From contig CAWHHZ010000021.1 of NCBI GenBank assembly GCA_963829355.1, forward strand, positions 248,001-312,000: 64,000 nucleotides of DNA, read 5' to 3'. The position numbers and the translations under genes were made by a program. Origin of the DNA: CAWHHZ01 sp963829355 (GTDB lineage: Bacteria; Acidobacteriota; Thermoanaerobaculia; Gp7-AA8; JAHWKK01). The notes under the pieces were generated by a model, which had not been told where the DNA came from, did not search any database, and saw nothing but the letters and a program-made list of their open reading frames with translations. Shown here piece after piece: positions 16,121 through 25,103 of this stretch. The first letter of the stretch is position 1; every line of letters begins with the position of its first letter.

Positions 16121-18163
16121 ATGAAGAAGCTCTTTGCCATCGCCCTGGTCACCCTTTGTACGGGAGGACTTGGTGCGGCGGACACTGCCGGAAAGTCTGA
16201 ATACAAATCGAATGCACGAGGACTCGACAAGCGCAACATGGATACGTCCGTGGGCGCCTGCGAGGACTTTTATCAGTACTCCAACGGGAAGTGGCTCAGC
16301 CGCAATCCGATCCCGTCTGACCAGAGCTCGTGGGGAATCAGCTCGGAGCTCCGCGAGCGAAACTACGAGCTGCTCCGAGATATCCTCGACGAGGCCGCGG
16401 CGGCCGACGCGCCGGCGGGCACCAACAAGCGGAAATCCGGGGACTTCTGGCTTGCGGCGATGAACACCGCAAAGATCGAAAAGGATGGCCTGAAGCCGAT
16501 CGCCGCCGACCTCGAGAGGATCGCGAAGGTGAGCTCGATCGAAGAGCTTCAGGCGATCATCCGTGATCACCACAAGGAAGGTCTTTCGACGCTGTTCTCC
16601 GCGGGTGTCGATCAGGATCTGATGAACAGCGATCAGTACATCGTCTACGCGACCCAGGGCGGACTCGGTCTGCCTGACCGCGATTACTACACACGGGACG
16701 ATGCGGAATCTCAGGAGCTTCGCACAAAGTATGTCGCGCACGTTTCAAAGATGCTCCAGTTGCTCGGCGACTCGAAGAAGGACGCCGATGCTGCCGCCGC
16801 GGCCATCATGGCCCTCGAAACGAGGTTTGCGGAAGCGTCACTGACCAACGTGGAACTGCGCGACCCGTCGAACTACTACAACATCGTCACCGTCGAGGCC
16901 GCGGACGAGCTCACGCCGGAATTCTCATGGAGCGACTATCTCGATCACCTGGGTGTGGACGTCGAGACCTTCTCGTATGCACACCCGAAGTTCTTCGCCG
17001 AGATGAACAAGGCGTTCGAGGATGTCCCTCTTGCGACGTGGAAAAACTATCTCCGCTGGAACGTCGTCAACGCCGCCGCGGATTACCTGCCGGAGCGGTT
17101 CGTCCAGCAGAACTTCGACTTCTACGGACGTACGCTCAGTGGCAGCGAAGAGATGCGACCGCGCTGGAAACGCGCTGTCGACCAGACGAGTGGCAGCCTC
17201 GGTGAAGCACTCGGGCAGGTTTATGTCGAGAAGGCCTTTCCCCCGGCGACCAAGGAACGCGCGGACGAGATGATCGAGAATCTGCGCGGAGCGATTCGCG
17301 TACGTCTGCAGGAGCTCGCATGGATGGGGGACGAGACAAAAGCAAAAGCGCTGCAGAAACTCGATTCGTTCGTCTCGAAGATCGGGTATCCCGACAAGTG
17401 GCGTGACTACTCGGCTCTCGAGATTGGCCGTGACAGCTACCTGGCCAATGTCCGGGCCGCAAACACCTTCGAGATGCGCCGCAACCTCGACAAGATCGGT
17501 CAGCCGATCGATCGCAACGAGTGGGGAATGTCACCGCAGACCATCAACGCGTACTACAACCCTCTGATGACCGAGATCGTCTTTCCCGCCGCCATCATGC
17601 AGCCGCCGTACTTCGACGGCGAGATTGACGACGCGGTCAACTACGGGGCGATGGGCGGCATCATCGGCCATGAGTTCATGCATGGTTTCGACGATCAGGG
17701 AAGCCGCTTCGATGCAGACGGGAACATGATCAACTGGTGGACGGACGAAGACCTCGCCCGGTTCGAGGAGCGGACTTCAAAACTGGCCGCGCAGTACGAT
17801 GAGTTCGTCGCGATCGACGATCTGCACGTCAATGGCAAGCTCACTCTGGGAGAGAACATCGGCGACCTCGCGGGCATGACGATGGCGTACTACGCGCTGC
17901 AGAACGCTCTCGAGGGGAAGGAGAGAGAGGTGATCGACGGATTCACACCCGAGCAGCGATTCTTCCTCTCCTGGGCGCAGACGTGGCGTCGGAACTACCG
18001 GCCCGAGGCCCTCAAGCTTCAGGTCAACACCGACCCGCACTCGCCGTCGAAGTTCCGTGCAAACGGGCCGCTGGCGAATATGCCGGAGTTCGCGAAAGCC
18101 TTCGGCTGCAAGCCGGGAGATCCGATGGTCCAGGCCGAGGATCTTCGCGCCGACATCTGGTAG
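16121..18163 (+). CDS. M13-family (neprilysin/PepO-like) zinc metallopeptidase
   Basis: A 680-residue secreted peptidase. The ATG at 16121 gives a signal peptide (KKLFAIALVTLCTGGLGAA); AGAAGAGG lies upstream. The N-terminal M13 domain begins GACEDFYQYSNGKWL. The catalytic zinc site is GHEFMHGFDD (about residue 518), the third ligand is in LGENIGDLAG, and the family C-terminal block is FFLSWAQTWRRNYR then GCKPGDPM. All catalytic residues are present, so it should be an active endopeptidase for small peptides in the periplasm or outside the cell. A hairpin terminator follows. Confidence 0.95.
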   Translation: MKKLFAIALVTLCTGGLGAADTAGKSEYKSNARGLDKRNMDTSVGACEDFYQYSNGKWLSRNPIPSDQSSWGISSELRERNYELLRDILDEAAAADAPAGTNKRKSGDFWLAAMNTAKIEKDGLKPIAADLERIAKVSSIEELQAIIRDHHKEGLSTLFSAGVDQDLMNSDQYIVYATQGGLGLPDRDYYTRDDAESQELRTKYVAHVSKMLQLLGDSKKDADAAAAAIMALETRFAEASLTNVELRDPSNYYNIVTVEAADELTPEFSWSDYLDHLGVDVETFSYAHPKFFAEMNKAFEDVPLATWKNYLRWNVVNAAADYLPERFVQQNFDFYGRTLSGSEEMRPRWKRAVDQTSGSLGEALGQVYVEKAFPPATKERADEMIENLRGAIRVRLQELAWMGDETKAKALQKLDSFVSKIGYPDKWRDYSALEIGRDSYLANVRAANTFEMRRNLDKIGQPIDRNEWGMSPQTINAYYNPLMTEIVFPAAIMQPPYFDGEIDDAVNYGAMGGIIGHEFMHGFDDQGSRFDADGNMINWWTDEDLARFEERTSKLAAQYDEFVAIDDLHVNGKLTLGENIGDLAGMTMAYYALQNALEGKEREVIDGFTPEQRFFLSWAQTWRRNYRPEALKLQVNTDPHSPSKFRANGPLANMPEFAKAFGCKPGDPMVQAEDLRADIW

Positions 18164-18189
18164 AACCTCGAGATCTTCGCATACGAATC

Positions 18190-18230
18190 GTGCAGCCTTC
18201 ATCGGAACCCCCGGTGAAGGCTGCACGTGT
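18190..18230 (+). terminator. Hairpin after the M13 peptidase
   Basis: GTGCAGCCTTCA pairs with TGAAGGCTGCAC across a short C-rich loop, followed by GTGTTTCT. The stem is strong but the T tract is weak, so this is a probable intrinsic terminator or 3' stabiliser. Confidence 0.65.
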
Positions 18231-18258
18231 TTCTGGTCCATGCTAACGTTCCTCCGTC

Positions 18259-18594
18259 ATGAACAAGACCACAAAGCTCGTCTACACCACCGATCCTGAA
18301 GAGGCCCGCCGTCTTCGCGAGTCCGGAAAGATGCCCACGGCGACGGATGCTCCTCCCTCTGCCCAGACGATCCGGGTCGGCATCGACAGGAAGAAGCGCC
18401 GCGGCAAGACCGTCACCGTCGCATCAGGTTTCGATCTGACGCCCGACTCACTCAGCCGTCTCGGCAAGGAGCTGAAGAAGAAGTGTGGGGCGGGGGGAAG
18501 CGCCGAGGGCTCCGAGATCGAAGTCCAGGGGGAGCACGTCGATGCGGTCGTCGCGCATCTGGAAAAGCTCGGCTACAAAGTGAAGCGCCAGTAA
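18259..18594 (+). CDS. SUI1/eIF1-like translation factor (YciH family)
   Basis: A 111-residue bacterial SUI1 protein. The core is TIRVGIDRKKRRGKTVTVASGF followed by LSRLGKELKKKCGAGGS and a C-terminal VVAHLEKLGYKVKR, matching the eIF1/YciH fold. The N-terminal 40 residues are a linker. Bacterial YciH is thought to influence initiation accuracy. The sequence gives no neighbour-based hint; it sits between the peptidase and a repeat block, convergent with ssb. Confidence 0.9.
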   Translation: MNKTTKLVYTTDPEEARRLRESGKMPTATDAPPSAQTIRVGIDRKKRRGKTVTVASGFDLTPDSLSRLGKELKKKCGAGGSAEGSEIEVQGEHVDAVVAHLEKLGYKVKRQ

Positions 18595-18637
18595 CGCTGA
18601 GGTGACCGGCGTTCGTCGGAGGATCGAGGCTCGCCCT

Positions 18638-18827
18638 GTCATTCCGCAGGAGCGGCTTCATCGCGACTGAGAAATCTCCAGCCGCGTTGTGGTCAGTGTG
18701 AGAGGGGGCTGTCATCCTGAGCCGCCGGAGCGCAGCGGAGGACGGTCGAAGGATCGCGTGGAGTTATACACGCCTGAAGTTCGGTCGAGTCAGGACGTAC
18801 GCGATCCTTCGCTGCGCTCAGGATGAC
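18638..18827. repeat. Dispersed palindromic repeats (copies 5 and 6)
   Basis: A half unit of the ATTCC type (GTCATTCCGCAGGAGCGG, from 18638) is followed by a complete ATCCTGAG unit from 18711 to 18827. The latter starts GTCATCCTGAGCCGCCGGAG and ends GCGCTCAGGATGAC. They occupy the convergent SUI1/ssb junction. Confidence 0.85.
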
Positions 18828-18844
18828 TTTTTGAAATCCCGGAA

Positions 18845-18881
18845 CAAAAAAAGCAGCCTCCACCATCAGGCGGAGGCTGCT
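18845..18881 (-). terminator. Rho-independent terminator of ssb
   Basis: Read on the minus strand, AGCAGCCTCCGCC pairs with GGTGGAGGCTGCT around TGAT and is followed by a run of seven to eight T. It lies 36 bases after the ssb stop. Confidence 0.92.
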
Positions 18882-18916
18882 ATTCCGGGAAGTCTCATCC
18901 CGATCCTTGTCATGCG

Positions 18917-19351
18917 TTAGAACGGCACGTCATCGTCCTCGGGTGAGTCCGCAACCGACGACATCCCCTGCGATGAGTAGGAGCGATCGTCTCCGCCGCC
19001 TCCGCCACTCGAGCCCTTCGAGTCGAGCATCTGCATCTGATCCGCACGGATTCGCGTCTTGTACATCTTCTTGCCGCTTTCCTTGTCCTCCCAGGAGTCT
19101 GTGCGGAGTTGCCCTTCGATGTAGACGAGCGATCCTTTTCGAAGGTACTGGCCACAGATCTCGCCGAGCTTGGCCCAGGCCTGAATGTTGTGCCACTCGG
19201 TCCGCTCCTGGCGCGCACCACTCTTATCGGTGAACTTTTCGTCCGTCGCGATGCTGAATTCGGTGACGGTGGTGCCGGACGGGATTGAACGTACTTCGGG
19301 GTCGCGGCCGAGACGACCGACCAGAATCACTTTGTTGACGCTACCAGCCAT
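18917..19351 (-). CDS. ssb: Single-stranded DNA-binding protein
   Basis: A 144-residue SSB. The OB fold starts SVNKVILVGRLGRDPEVRS and includes the conserved TEWHNI and LRKGSLVYIEGQLRT segments (residues up to about 105). A Gly/Ser-rich linker leads to the acidic tip SPEDDDVPF, the peptide that recruits repair and replication partners. AAGGAGA lies before the ATG. It ends in a clear terminator, and it is transcribed away from dtd. Confidence 0.97.
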   Translation of the reverse strand: MAGSVNKVILVGRLGRDPEVRSIPSGTTVTEFSIATDEKFTDKSGARQERTEWHNIQAWAKLGEICGQYLRKGSLVYIEGQLRTDSWEDKESGKKMYKTRIRADQMQMLDSKGSSGGGGGDDRSYSSQGMSSVADSPEDDDVPF

Positions 19352-19536
19352 GATGATGTCTCCTTGAATTGTGTTCGATTAGAAATATCCTCGTCGCGGG
19401 ATTCGAGCGCTATTCGATTGAACCGGCATGAATCGGGCGTGACGAGCGGTTTCGTGACGCGCTCGTCTGTGAGGACCAGGTGATTGAATAGATTGTACCT
19501 GAAACTGCAGATCGTCTACGAGGGGTAGATTCGGCA

Positions 19537-19974
19537 ATGAGATGTGTGATCCAGCGTGTGAGCGCAGCGAGAGTGATCGTCGAGGGGCGGACCGTGGGGG
19601 AGATTGGACGGGGACTTCTTCTTCTCGTCGCGGTCGAGAAGGGAGACGCTGTCGAATCGGCCGATGCCGCGGCGTCGAAGATCGCGCAGCTCCGGATCTT
19701 CTCTGACGAAGACGGGAAGATGAATTTTTCCGTGCAGGACGTGGGAGGGTCGCTCCTTGCGGTCTCGCAGTTCACCCTCGCCGCATCGATCGGGAATGGC
19801 CGCCGTCCTAGCTTCAGTCGCGCCGAAGATCCAAAGCGGGCGAGAGAGCTGTTTGATCACTTCGTCGAAGCACTGCGCAGGGAAGGGCTCGCCGTGAAGA
19901 CGGGAGAATTCGGCGCGATGATGCAGGTCGAGCTCACGAATGACGGTCCTGTGACCTTCGTTTACGACTCGTGA
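19537..19974 (+). CDS. dtd: D-aminoacyl-tRNA deacylase
   Basis: A 145-residue DTD that hydrolyses D-amino acids (and glycine mischarged on tRNA-Ala) from tRNA. The start MRCVIQRVSAARVIVEG and the two active-site motifs SQFTLAAS and NDGPVTF (the Gly-cis-Pro chirality filter) are intact. Length is exactly as usual. It is divergent from ssb across a 185-base gap that holds no other gene. Confidence 0.97.
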   Translation: MRCVIQRVSAARVIVEGRTVGEIGRGLLLLVAVEKGDAVESADAAASKIAQLRIFSDEDGKMNFSVQDVGGSLLAVSQFTLAASIGNGRRPSFSRAEDPKRARELFDHFVEALRREGLAVKTGEFGAMMQVELTNDGPVTFVYDS

Positions 19975-19979
19975 AAAGC

Positions 19980-20303
19980 TCAGCGGGGGCCGAACATTTT
20001 CACGAGCTTGTTGTAGACGCCCATGATCAGCAGTGTCGGAGCCCACATTCCGACGAACCTGCTCATTCTCTGATTTCCCGAGACCTCGAACAGCGCTGAG
20101 GCGGTCATCGCAAAAAAGGAAGCAACGAGGAAAACGGGCGAAGGGATCCTGGCGGTCTGCTGCTCGATCACTCGTGTGAACGACCCTTCCAAATGTTCCC
20201 GCCGGTTGATCGGTGCCGGTTCGTAGGCGCGCAGCGAATCGTGAGTTGCCGGATTTTGCTCCTGCTCGTTCGACTGACGTAGATCGGCGAGCCCGGGCTT
20301 CAT
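19980..20303 (-). CDS. Hypothetical membrane protein (107 aa)
   Basis: A small protein with a polar N-terminal 55 residues and one or two hydrophobic segments (FLVASFFAMTASALF and FVGMWAPTLLIMGVYNKLV). I do not recognise it. Its stop lies only six bases from the convergent dtd stop. The spacing and the hydrophobic pattern make it a likely real gene. The direction fits a membrane-anchored small protein that could be made from the divergent promoter region shared with the HD-GYP gene. Confidence 0.55.
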   Translation of the reverse strand: MKPGLADLRQSNEQEQNPATHDSLRAYEPAPINRREHLEGSFTRVIEQQTARIPSPVFLVASFFAMTASALFEVSGNQRMSRFVGMWAPTLLIMGVYNKLVKMFGPR

Positions 20304-20346
20304 TAGAGAGACGACTCGATCATTCGTGTGGTAATAAGAGTCTGTC

Positions 20347-20928
20347 GTGCTCAGCCACTACACGAAAGCACTCTCAGTCGCTCTCGGTTATCGCGATGCG
20401 TATACGCTTCTGCATTCCGGGCGCGTGGTTCAGATTGCGACCGGGATGGCGGATCAGATCGGCGTTACCGGAGGGGATTGTGAGATCCTTTCGATCGCTG
20501 CGGCATTTCACGACGTCGGGAAGCTGGGCATTCCCGATCGTGTCCTTCTCAAGCCAGGACGGCTCGCCCCCGAGGAGCGTGAGGTGATCGAGCGCCATTC
20601 GGAGATGGGCGCGGAGATCATCCTGGCGACCGGTCTCGATGGCTGCGAAGGCGTGGCCCGGGTGATCCGCCATCATCACGAGTGGTGGAATGGTGAAGGA
20701 TATCCGGACCGCCTCGCCGGGAATGACATTCCCCTCCTGTCGCGCATCATCGGCATCGCGGATAGTTACGATGCGATGGCAGTGACTCGCAGTTACAGCG
20801 CGAGCCGATCACACACCCAGATCATGGCGATCCTGGAAGAAGAGAGTGGGAGAAAGCATGATCCGGCACTGATGGCGGTCTTTCGAGACGTGGTCCGCAC
20901 CATCGTGCGAAAGCCCGCGACGGCCTGA
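20347..20928 (+). CDS. Stand-alone HD-GYP domain phosphodiesterase
   Basis: A 193-residue protein that is almost only an HD-GYP domain, the class that degrades cyclic di-GMP to GMP. The HD motif is FHDVGKLGIPD, the second metal-binding part is HHHEWWNGEGYPDRLAG (with the expanded GYP as GYPD), and IIGIADSYDAMAVTRSY follows. There is no receiver or sensor domain in front, so its control is not visible. It begins at a GTG at 20347 and has no strong ribosome site. A GGDEF-EAL and a PilZ protein lie elsewhere in the window. Confidence 0.88.
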   Translation: MLSHYTKALSVALGYRDAYTLLHSGRVVQIATGMADQIGVTGGDCEILSIAAAFHDVGKLGIPDRVLLKPGRLAPEEREVIERHSEMGAEIILATGLDGCEGVARVIRHHHEWWNGEGYPDRLAGNDIPLLSRIIGIADSYDAMAVTRSYSASRSHTQIMAILEEESGRKHDPALMAVFRDVVRTIVRKPATA

Positions 20929-20951
20929 TCCCGGGATCCTGCCTCCTCCGC

Positions 20952-21386
20952 TCAGCGAGTGTACTTGCTTGTGAGCTCCTCGAGTACTTTGGAGGCGTTC
21001 AGGACTCCGGAACCCGGAGACTCGACGATCTCTGCAACAGCGGTGACTGAGCTGCTGCGCTGAAGCCTTGTTTCAGTGCTGTATGGATCGCGTGTCGGAT
21101 CGAGCGAAGGCGTCCGGGGCGTGCCGGAGCTCTGCTGCCGGGCGATGCGCCGATCCGTTTCCGCCTCTTCGAAAGTGAAGTAGGAGCCACCCTTGTCGAT
21201 GATCAGTTTCGCGGTGTTGTACAGAAGGTTGTCGCGAGCCTGTTCGAGCGACATCCCGTCTCCCTCGAAGCTGACCCACCAGGTGCCGCTTCCAGCGGGG
21301 CTCGCGGCAAATCCTTCGCTGCGCAGCGCACTGGAGGTCGTGCAGGAGAGCATCAGCAGGACGAGGGGGATGATCGATGTCTTCAT
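20952..21386 (-). CDS. Putative lipoprotein (CC0125-like), unknown function
   Basis: About 144 residues from the ATG at 21386. It has a lipobox signal (IIPLVLLMLSC) and a conserved-looking SLEQARDNLLYNTAKLIIDKGGSYF segment (split here at about residues 45-70). The pattern of a short lipoprotein with an A-X2-L-X6-A-X-L helix and GGSYF is seen in CC0125/CC1285-type lipoproteins. A polar, Ser/Thr/Arg-rich tail follows. It is probably anchored to a membrane. It is divergent from the RIC gene. Confidence 0.65.
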   Translation of the reverse strand: MKTSIIPLVLLMLSCTTSSALRSEGFAASPAGSGTWWVSFEGDGMSLEQARDNLLYNTAKLIIDKGGSYFTFEEAETDRRIARQQSSGTPRTPSLDPTRDPYSTETRLQRSSSVTAVAEIVESPGSGVLNASKVLEELTSKYTR

Positions 21387-21561
21387 GTCCGGAAGTTTAC
21401 CTGCAATTCGGCGACCGCTGTTGAGGAGCTTTCCACTTGTAAAGGGTGCCAAATCTACCATCGGGTATGACGGATGTCATGTGCGGGGACCGCGGCTATC
21501 TCTAGATTGAATCCAGCGCCCCCGGGTGCTGTATGTCAACACTCATCGGAGGTATTGAAAC

Positions 21562-22302
21562 ATGGTCAGTATCGATCCATCGAGCTCAATTGGTGAGGTA
21601 GCAGTCAAGTACCCGCAGGCGATTCCCTGCCTCGACCGTTTGAATCTGGAGTTCTGCTGTGGAGGCGAGCGTCCGCTGTCCGTGGTATGTGAGGAGGCGG
21701 GAGTATCGTTCGACCAGTTGATGTCAGACCTTGCCGCGGTCTCCGAAGATGGTCCGGAGGTCGACTGGACGAGCCGGTCTCTGCGCGAGCTGACCCGGCG
21801 TCTGATCGACCATTATCACGTCCGCACACGGGAGGAGCTCGAGTCGCTCCACACGCTGTCAATGAAAGCGGTTTCGCACCACGGGCACGGGAACGCGGAG
21901 CTCGTTCGCGTCAATCGTCTCGTCGACGCCCTTTCATCCGACATCTTTCCGCACATGTTGAAAGAGGAGATGACGCTGTTCCCGTGGGTCGAGCGTCTTT
22001 GCGCGGTGAATGCAGGGGATGAGATCGACAAACCGTTCTTCGGGTCCGTCCGGAACCCCGTCAACATGATGGCGCTCGAGCATGAGTACGTAGATGAGCT
22101 GCTGGCGGAATTGCGCCATCTCACGCGGGGGTATCAGCCTCCTGAGATGAACTGCAGCAACATCGATGCGCTTTACTCCTCGATGAAACGATTCGATCTC
22201 CATACGAAGCTTCACATTCATCTCGAGAACAATGTCTTCTTTCCTCGCGCAATCGAGCTGGAGGACACCATCAGGATCGTGGACATGAGGGTGGCCGAGT
22301 GA
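21562..22302 (+). CDS. ric: Iron-sulfur cluster repair di-iron protein (RIC/ScdA/YtfE)
   Basis: A 246-residue RIC protein that repairs iron-sulfur clusters damaged by nitric oxide or oxidants. The N-terminal ScdA_N domain has IPCLDRLNLEFCCGGERPL with its conserved cysteines (residues about 17-35). A hemerythrin-like four-helix bundle carries the di-iron ligands: DHYHVRTREEL, HMLKEEMTLFPW, ALEHEYVDELL and HLENNVFFPRA. ATCGGAGG lies before the ATG. Its TGA overlaps the GTG of the YwiC-like gene, so the two are translationally coupled. Confidence 0.95.
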   Translation: MVSIDPSSSIGEVAVKYPQAIPCLDRLNLEFCCGGERPLSVVCEEAGVSFDQLMSDLAAVSEDGPEVDWTSRSLRELTRRLIDHYHVRTREELESLHTLSMKAVSHHGHGNAELVRVNRLVDALSSDIFPHMLKEEMTLFPWVERLCAVNAGDEIDKPFFGSVRNPVNMMALEHEYVDELLAELRHLTRGYQPPEMNCSNIDALYSSMKRFDLHTKLHIHLENNVFFPRAIELEDTIRIVDMRVAE

Positions 22303-23102
22303 GCACCGCCGGTCTCCAGCACATCTCTGCTCTCGACGATCGGGTAGTCCGTCGGCGCAGGATCAGAGCAATCCTGTTGCCGGTCGAGCATGGCGGGTGG
22401 GGGCTGACGCTCGAGCCTCTCGTGGCAGGGATGATCGTGGCCCCGTCGATTGCGGGACTGGCGATTTCCGTGGCAATTCTGATGGCCTTTCTTTCACGGC
22501 AGCCCCTCCGGATCGTGACGCGAAGGGGTGCTGACCCGCAGCGCCTCCGGATTGCCATCACAGCGCTCGCGTGCGAGGGCGTGGTTTTCGTCGGGATGCT
22601 GTTCACGGCATTCATGCTGGCTGGCCGCGAATCACTCCTGCCACTCGTTGTGGCGTCACCCCTGGCGATCCTGCTGCTCTATCGGGATCGAGAGAGACGA
22701 TCACGCGATCTTGCGGTAGAGATTGCGGCGGCGCTCTTCATGGCTACCGGTGCAGTTGCGATTGCCGTGGCGGGAGGAAAGCCGTGGCTGCAGCGGTCGT
22801 GTCTCGGCGCGATGATCGCGGCGCGATCGATCGGAGCGGTGCTTCACGTCCGCGAGCAGGTGAAGGTGATGAAACGACGTTCGGTGTCCCGATCGGCCTC
22901 GATCATCGTTCATGCCGCGGCGCTGGCCGTCGCCATCGTTGCGGCGGGATATGGAGTGGTAAATCTTCTGGCCCCGGCCGCGTTCGCGGTTCTGTTTGGC
23001 CGAGCCGTCTATCCACCGTTTCCGACGGGCCCTGCGCAGCTCGGATGGGTCGAGGTGAAGGCGGGAATCGCAGCGGTGGCCCTGATCAGTTTTTCGATCT
23101 AG
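22299..23102 (+). CDS. YwiC-like integral membrane protein
   Basis: A 267-residue membrane protein of the YwiC-like family. The family signature LPVEHGGWGLTLEPL is at the N-terminus, followed by about seven or eight hydrophobic segments and positively charged loops (RDRERRSRD). The B. subtilis ywiC gene lies among fnr and the nitrate reductase genes. Here it is coupled by a GTGA overlap to RIC, a nitrosative-stress repair gene, which supports a role in anaerobic or NO-related physiology. The molecular function is unknown. Confidence 0.85.
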   Translation: MSTAGLQHISALDDRVVRRRRIRAILLPVEHGGWGLTLEPLVAGMIVAPSIAGLAISVAILMAFLSRQPLRIVTRRGADPQRLRIAITALACEGVVFVGMLFTAFMLAGRESLLPLVVASPLAILLLYRDRERRSRDLAVEIAAALFMATGAVAIAVAGGKPWLQRSCLGAMIAARSIGAVLHVREQVKVMKRRSVSRSASIIVHAAALAVAIVAAGYGVVNLLAPAAFAVLFGRAVYPPFPTGPAQLGWVEVKAGIAAVALISFSI

Positions 23103-23138
23103 AGCGAGATTGTGGGCCGGGGTCGGCCACAGGCGAGA

Positions 23139-23408
23139 TCAGCCGATGTCGCGTAGCTCTTTGCCGGGCTTGAACCGAATGGTATTGCCCGGCGGGATGC
23201 GGACCTCGACCCCGGTCTTGGGATTGCGGCCGATGCCCTTCTTCCGCTCCTTTACCTGAAAGACGCCGAAACCACGAAGCTCTATGCGTCTGCCGTCAGC
23301 CAGGGCCTGCCTCAGTGCACCGATGATGACGTCGACGGCCTCCGCCGCAACCGCGCGCGGAACGCCTGTCTGCTCGGTGACGTGATTGATGATATCGGCT
23401 TTGATCAT
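23139..23408 (-). CDS. HU/IHF-family DNA-bending protein
   Basis: An 89-residue histone-like protein. It has the family start MIKADIINHVTEQTG, the helix ALRQALADGRRIELRGFGVF, and the DNA-binding arm GIGRNPKTGVEVRIPPGNTI with its intercalating proline. It ends FKPGKELRDIG. It could be HU or an IHF subunit; the sequence alone does not decide, but the long arm and RNPKTG block are common to both. GGAGGA lies upstream of the ATG. Confidence 0.95.
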   Translation of the reverse strand: MIKADIINHVTEQTGVPRAVAAEAVDVIIGALRQALADGRRIELRGFGVFQVKERKKGIGRNPKTGVEVRIPPGNTIRFKPGKELRDIG

Positions 23409-23544
23409 CGGTCCTCCAACGGGAGCGAAATTCTAGCGGAGAGTGAGGGTGGGGTCAACTAAGTAGCTGAATTATCAATATCTTTGCCAGCCCTGCTGGG
23501 CCGTCCTGCCAGCGGTGGGGGGCGCCGTCCCGAGACGGTGATCA

Positions 23545-23931
23545 TCACTGGCGTCCCTTGAGTCTGCGAAGCTCCCGAAGCTCTTTCTTGTTGAGTTTGC
23601 CGCTCGTCAGGCGCTGGGGCTCGGACGGCCACTCCTCTTTCTTATCGGGACGCGGTGTATGGTCCTCGTAGTGTTCACGCGCATCTTTGCGTGGGACCTG
23701 TTTCACGGGAACGGACCTCACCTCGATCTTCTGCACGTGGTCCGCTCTCGTGATGTCGATCGAGTCGCCCACCCGGACAGGGGAGGCCGGCTTCACACGA
23801 TTGTCGTTGATCTTGACGTGCCCGGCCCTGACCGCATTGCCCGCTTCCGAACGGGTCTTGAAAAGGCAGACGTACTTGAGCCAGAGGTCGATACGGCTCG
23901 TCTCATCAGCTTCATTCACGACAGGTCCCAA
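23545..23931 (-). CDS. S4-domain RNA-binding protein (Hsp15-like)
   Basis: A 128-residue protein with an S4 RNA-binding domain (RIDLWLKYVCLFKTRSEAGN, AVRAGHVKINDNRVKPASPV, residues about 12-60) and a charged, Lys/Arg/Glu-rich C-terminal half. Hsp15 rescues nascent chain-tRNA on free 50S subunits; that role is by family. It lies 73 bases after the true rodA stop on the same strand and may be the last gene of that operon. Confidence 0.88.
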   Translation of the reverse strand: MGPVVNEADETSRIDLWLKYVCLFKTRSEAGNAVRAGHVKINDNRVKPASPVRVGDSIDITRADHVQKIEVRSVPVKQVPRKDAREHYEDHTPRPDKKEEWPSEPQRLTSGKLNKKELRELRRLKGRQ

Positions 23932-24004
23932 TCAGTTCGAGTTGTGCCCGATTCCAGAGGCGCGATCGGTGACGGCCAGAGTGTCCTGCGTGTCTTCTCA
24001 TGCC

Positions 24005-25103
24005 TCAGACGTTCGCGTACTTCCGGAAGTCCACGTTCAGGATCAGCCCGATCGCGAGGAAGAACATCATCGTCGACGAACCCCCATACGAAATCAGCGG
24101 CAGCGGGATTCCAGTCGTCGGGAAGCAGCCCGATCTGCATCGCCACATTGATGAGAATGTGGAAGACGAAGAACGAGATGAGGCAGATGACGAGAAATGA
24201 GCCTCCACGATCGCGGGACTGTTTGGCTATGGTCAGTGACTGGATGATGAGAAAGAGATAGAGGGCGAGCACGATGGTGACGCCGACGAATCCCCATTCT
24301 TCGCCCACGACCGCAAAGATGAAGTCGGTGTGACGTGCTGGGAGGAACTCGAGTTTCGCCTGTGTACCCTGGGTGAATCCCTTTCCGGTGATTCCTCCGG
24401 AGCCGATCGCAATTTTCGCCTGCGTCACCTGATAGCCGGATCCGAGCGGGTCACGTTGCGGATCGAGAAAGATCAGGAGTCGTTCCTGTTGGTAAGGCTT
24501 CAGAAAGAAGTTCCAGCCCACTGGAATCGCGATGGCTGCGATAAGCAGTGCGATCACCCAGTAACGCGGTTTGATTCCTCCGAAAAACATTGCCGCGGCC
24601 ATGAGAGGGACGAACGTTGCAGCCGTTCCGAAGTCTGGCTGGATGGCGATGAGGGCCACGGGCGCGCCGACGATTCCGGCGACGATGGCGAACGACCTGA
24701 GATCGAGATAAGCGCTGTTGTACGAATCGAAGAACTTCGCCAGTACGAGTGCCGTGAAGATCTTCATGAATTCGGATGGCTGAAACTGAAAGCCTCCCCC
24801 GAGATGGATCCACGACTGAACGTTCGCCGTGACCTTACCCCAGACGAGAAGGTAGACGAGCAGAGCCATCGCGATGCCGTAGAGGACCGGAGAGATATCC
24901 ATGAGCATCCTGTACTCGACGCTCACCGCGATGGCCAGCAAGACCAGACTGATGGCGATCCAGATGAGCTGCTTCTGTACGTAGAACGATCCGGAAGTGA
25001 AGTAGGTCGCCGAATAAATTGCCATGACGCCGATGGCGGCGATCACGAGCGTGGTCCCGAGAAGATTGAAGTCGAGTCTGAGAATCGAGCGGCTGTCGAT
25101 CAT
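24005..25103 (-). CDS. rodA: Rod-shape SEDS peptidoglycan polymerase RodA (frame broken near the 3' end)
   Basis: RodA polymerises lipid II into glycan strands with PBP2 during side-wall growth. The ATG at 25103 opens IDSRSILRLDFNLLG and then ten membrane helices. SEDS motifs are present: IQPDFGTAATFVPLMA, ERLLIFLDPQRDPLGSGYQ, and QAKIAIGSGGITGKGF. The frame shifts near 24118-24124; the other frame continues TTGIPLPLISYGGSSTMM and ends FRKYANV at 24005, the expected RodA C-terminus. A one-base error in the C/G-rich stretch explains it. The start codon forms ATGA with a TGA that would end mrdA in another frame. Confidence 0.88.

Noticed and set aside
23103..23138. Terminator between the YwiC-like gene and HU
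   Set aside because: TGTGGGCCG and CGGCCACA can form a hairpin, but no T tract follows on either strand, so it was not listed.
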